A stretch of DNA of 64,000 bases, from contig NZ_VCPD01000001.1 in the NCBI RefSeq assembly GCF_005938215.1, forward strand, positions 836,990 through 900,989, written 5' to 3'. The notes beneath the pieces are model-generated. The model worked only from the letters and a program-made list of their open reading frames with translations, did not search any database and was not told where the DNA came from. The position numbers and the translations under genes are program-made. This stretch comes from Ruegeria sediminis. GTDB lineage: Bacteria > Pseudomonadota > Alphaproteobacteria > Rhodobacterales > Rhodobacteraceae. Positions 62,228 through 64,000 of the stretch are shown here, in pieces (position 1 is the first letter of the stretch; each line of letters opens with the position of its first letter).

Positions 62228-62890
62228 CTAGGAAGCGCTCCGACGCAGGAATTTCAGGAAGAAAGATTTGCTCCGCTTTTGGCCGTCGTCGAACTTGTAC
62301 CCGTAGGTCTCGATATCGCGCGCGTAGACCTCGGCAATGGCGTCGCGGCTCTTGCCGTCGTAATACTCGCGGTAGTCGGAGCGCTTGGATTTTTTCCGAT
62401 GGCGCATGAGCGCGCGCTTTATACCCAGGCGGTCAAGCACCTTTTGCAGGTCGCCGTCGAAGCTTTCGAAACGCCCGATGAAATCCGCCGGCGAGTAGCC
62501 CTGATCGTCGCTCAGATAGGACCACTGCGGCCGAAAATAGCGAATGCCCAGGAAACGCTCGGGGTCGGCGGCGAAGACAGGGGCAAAGTCCTGAAAGGTC
62601 TTGTGTGCGGTGACGTCGGTCAGTTCCGGGCGTCGCTGAGCGACATAGTGATACGCAGACACGAAGCGGTCCCAGGGGTTTCGAACGAAGGCGAACTTGA
62701 AGTAGTCGTCCGCTTCGTCGCCCAGGGCCTCGACCAGTTCGACCATGGTATCCCGGCCTTGCCCGCGCGGGTCGACCTCGTTGCTCTTGGTGTCCACGAG
62801 ACGGTCATGCTTGAGAAGCGCCGCGATCGACGACCCGCCGGTTTTCGGAATATGGACAAAAACAGCCCGGTGAGAGGGATAGATCGACAC
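62228..62890 (-). CDS. sulfotransferase family 2 protein
   Basis: This 220-residue enzyme starts at GTG 62890 behind GAGGAAA. The PAPS-binding 5'PSB loop is FVHIPKTGGSSIAALL (residues 11-26). The 3'PB site is FAFVRNPWDRFVSAYHYV near 63-80, with the family-typical Asn-Pro-Trp-Asp-Arg. It likely sulfates a polysaccharide or carbohydrate, which fits the nearby EPS cluster, but it is 3 kb away and in its own unit. Its intact state contrasts with the broken sulfotransferase at 56733. Confidence 0.93.
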   Translation of the reverse strand: MSIYPSHRAVFVHIPKTGGSSIAALLKHDRLVDTKSNEVDPRGQGRDTMVELVEALGDEADDYFKFAFVRNPWDRFVSAYHYVAQRRPELTDVTAHKTFQDFAPVFAADPERFLGIRYFRPQWSYLSDDQGYSPADFIGRFESFDGDLQKVLDRLGIKRALMRHRKKSKRSDYREYYDGKSRDAIAEVYARDIETYGYKFDDGQKRSKSFFLKFLRRSAS

Positions 62891-63017
62891 GACATTTCCT
62901 CAGTGACATTCCGGCAGAACGCGTGGCGCCCCAAAACCGCGGCGCGGCCGGATCATGGTGCTTAATATCGGTCCGGGCGAGCAGAGGCAAGCCGGACCGA
63001 TCGGGCTCGACCAGAGC

Positions 63018-63049
63018 GCTACAATCCCATTGAGCTACAATCCCATTGA
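63018..63049. repeat. 16-bp tandem direct repeat in a tRNA-like remnant
   Basis: GCTACAATCCCATTGA occurs twice back to back. On the minus strand the segment reads like the 5' half of a tRNA (GTAGCTCAATGG, then GTAGCGCTCTGGTCGAGC), with an insertion in the D-arm. No complete cloverleaf exists, so it is a tRNA fragment with a small internal duplication. Confidence 0.5.
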
Positions 63050-63063
63050 TAAGGGCGCGTCGG

Positions 63064-63711
63064 TCAGAAACGGTAGCCGACGCGGAACGTCAGAGTATTC
63101 AGGTCGATATCCGTGGGCGTGCTCGCTTCGGAAAACTGGCCATCGATATCGCGCAGCGTCAGATCGGCGCCGGCCGACCAGCGGTCATTGATACTGTACT
63201 CGGCCCCGAGCCCGTAATTCACGCCGTCAAGATCCGCGGTGTTGGAACGGCCGCCGAACTGGAGGCCAGGATGGACCCGCATCGAGGACCAGGACCAGCC
63301 GAGCGTGCCGTAGAACATCCAGTCGCCGGTGACATAGCCCACCCGCCCCCGCAGATCCGTGGTATTGGTGACTTCGCGCACTTCCGGTGCGGACATGCCG
63401 CTGTCATTCAGTCCGGTCAGGTCCATGTAGCGCAGCTCGGCGCTGTATACGATCGACCCTCGCTGATAGTTGTATCCGACAAAGGCGCTGTAGACACGGC
63501 CGCTGCCCGGATCGAAGGAGGACGTTGTGGTTCCGCCCGAGAGCACCGGATATTCCGACGTGCCGTCAGCGGTGCCCCAGCCGAAACTGGCGCCCAAATA
63601 GACTCCGTCAAAACTCGCCGTGGGCGGCCCGCCAAACGCGTTTCGATCACCGGCCGAGGCCATCCCTGCAATGCTTGCGATTGCGACTGCTAGTGCTGCT
63701 TTGTAGGTCAT
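63064..63711 (-). CDS. outer-membrane beta-barrel protein (OmpW/porin-like family)
   Basis: This 215-residue protein starts at ATG 63711 (MTYKAALAVAIASIAGMASA, a signal peptide). The mature part alternates aromatic-ended strands (FDGVYLGASFGWGTAD; GYNYQRGSIVYSAELRYMDL; RGRVGYVTGDWMFYGTLGWSWSS; YGLGAEYSINDRWSAGADLTL) and ends in the outer-membrane signal NTLTFRVGYRF. It fits an eight-stranded barrel of the Omp25/OmpW kind common in alphaproteobacteria. It may be a structural or porin protein. A longer upstream frame is not supported. Confidence 0.9.
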   Translation of the reverse strand: MTYKAALAVAIASIAGMASAGDRNAFGGPPTASFDGVYLGASFGWGTADGTSEYPVLSGGTTTSSFDPGSGRVYSAFVGYNYQRGSIVYSAELRYMDLTGLNDSGMSAPEVREVTNTTDLRGRVGYVTGDWMFYGTLGWSWSSMRVHPGLQFGGRSNTADLDGVNYGLGAEYSINDRWSAGADLTLRDIDGQFSEASTPTDIDLNTLTFRVGYRF

Positions 63712-63842
63712 GCCTCGCCCCGAGCGTCTGATTTCCAGGAGGTAGTATTCCACCCTCCCGTCCGGGCGCAACCCTGTCAGCTCATTCGGAAGGGATCTCT
63801 GGCGTTCTTGCATCACTGAGTGGCGGTAAACTGGCCCGGAAC

Positions 63843-63866
63843 GAACAAAGCCGCCTTTCGGCGGCT
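63843..63866 (-). terminator. rho-independent terminator after the initiator tRNA
   Basis: AGCCGCC-GAAA-GGCGGCT on the minus strand (63849-63866), followed by a short TTTGTT tract. Confidence 0.8.
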
Positions 63867-63879
63867 GGTTCGGTTGATT

Positions 63880-63956
<77 letters not shown>

Positions 63957-64000
63957 TCATTTGGTTTTGGTCTTTTGCCTGTTCGGCTGTTTGGGACCAT

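Overview
The window looks like chromosomal DNA of a Rhodobacterales (roseobacter-type) alphaproteobacterium. This rests on recognised gene families and gene order, not on a database search: moaE-moaD-pgsA-uvrC in one block, divergent hemE/hemC, a CHASE2 cyclase next to a FecR-domain protein, an FnrL-like regulator with an N-terminal cysteine cluster, and a DUF2924/serine-recombinase cassette. The core parts look GC-rich. The middle of the window is visibly more AT-rich.

Region 1 (1-19316) is ordinary core genome: molybdopterin synthase subunits, PgsA, UvrC, a pteridine-reductase-like SDR, a Ca/Na antiporter, a small zinc-ribbon protein, an S49 peptidase, an ABC-2 exporter, a CoxG-like protein, a DMT transporter, a crotonase/CoA-transferase pair, hemE/hemC, a CHASE2 cyclase with a FecR-domain partner, and tRNA-Ser(GCU).

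Region 2 (19317-46857) is an accessory mosaic that begins directly after tRNA-Ser. It starts with about 1 kb of non-coding sequence. Next come an exported seven-repeat cysteine protein, a 45-residue membrane protein missed by ORF calling, a HTH-like protein, a ParB-like protein, a desaturase and a cold-shock protein. A stress/detoxification stretch follows (RidA, OsmC, LysR, cupin, GST, GlxA-type regulator), then an ankyrin-cytochrome c fusion and a four-gene serine-recombinase cassette in which every junction overlaps. After that are IS3 and IS5 scars, an HNH-type protein, an FnrL-like regulator, a membrane coiled-coil protein paired with a periplasmic ClpP-like protease, and a secreted nuclease. 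The region ends with a defence-like operon: an HKD-nuclease/helicase fusion, an HNH restriction endonuclease with a one-base frameshift, and a truncated MazG-like gene.

Region 3 (47266-59665) is an exopolysaccharide cluster on the minus strand. It holds a flippase, a polymerase, four glycosyltransferases, a beta-propeller protein and an acyltransferase, mostly chained by 4-base overlaps. Its promoter-proximal end is decayed: a truncated EPS-type MarR regulator, a frameshifted sulfotransferase and a truncated pyruvyltransferase. Beside it is a scar joining a serine recombinase N-terminus to a RepB-like C-terminus. An RfaH/NusG-like antiterminator is transcribed divergently.

Region 4 (59700-64000) carries a GT2 glycosyltransferase, a zinc-binding protein, a YrbL-like protein, a sulfotransferase, an outer-membrane barrel, a tRNA-like remnant with a 16-bp tandem repeat, and the initiator tRNA with its terminator.

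The strongest candidate for something undescribed is the helicase/HNH/pyrophosphohydrolase operon at 42239-46857. The membrane coiled-coil/ClpP-like pair (39441-41560) and the cysteine-repeat locus (20353-22352) come next.
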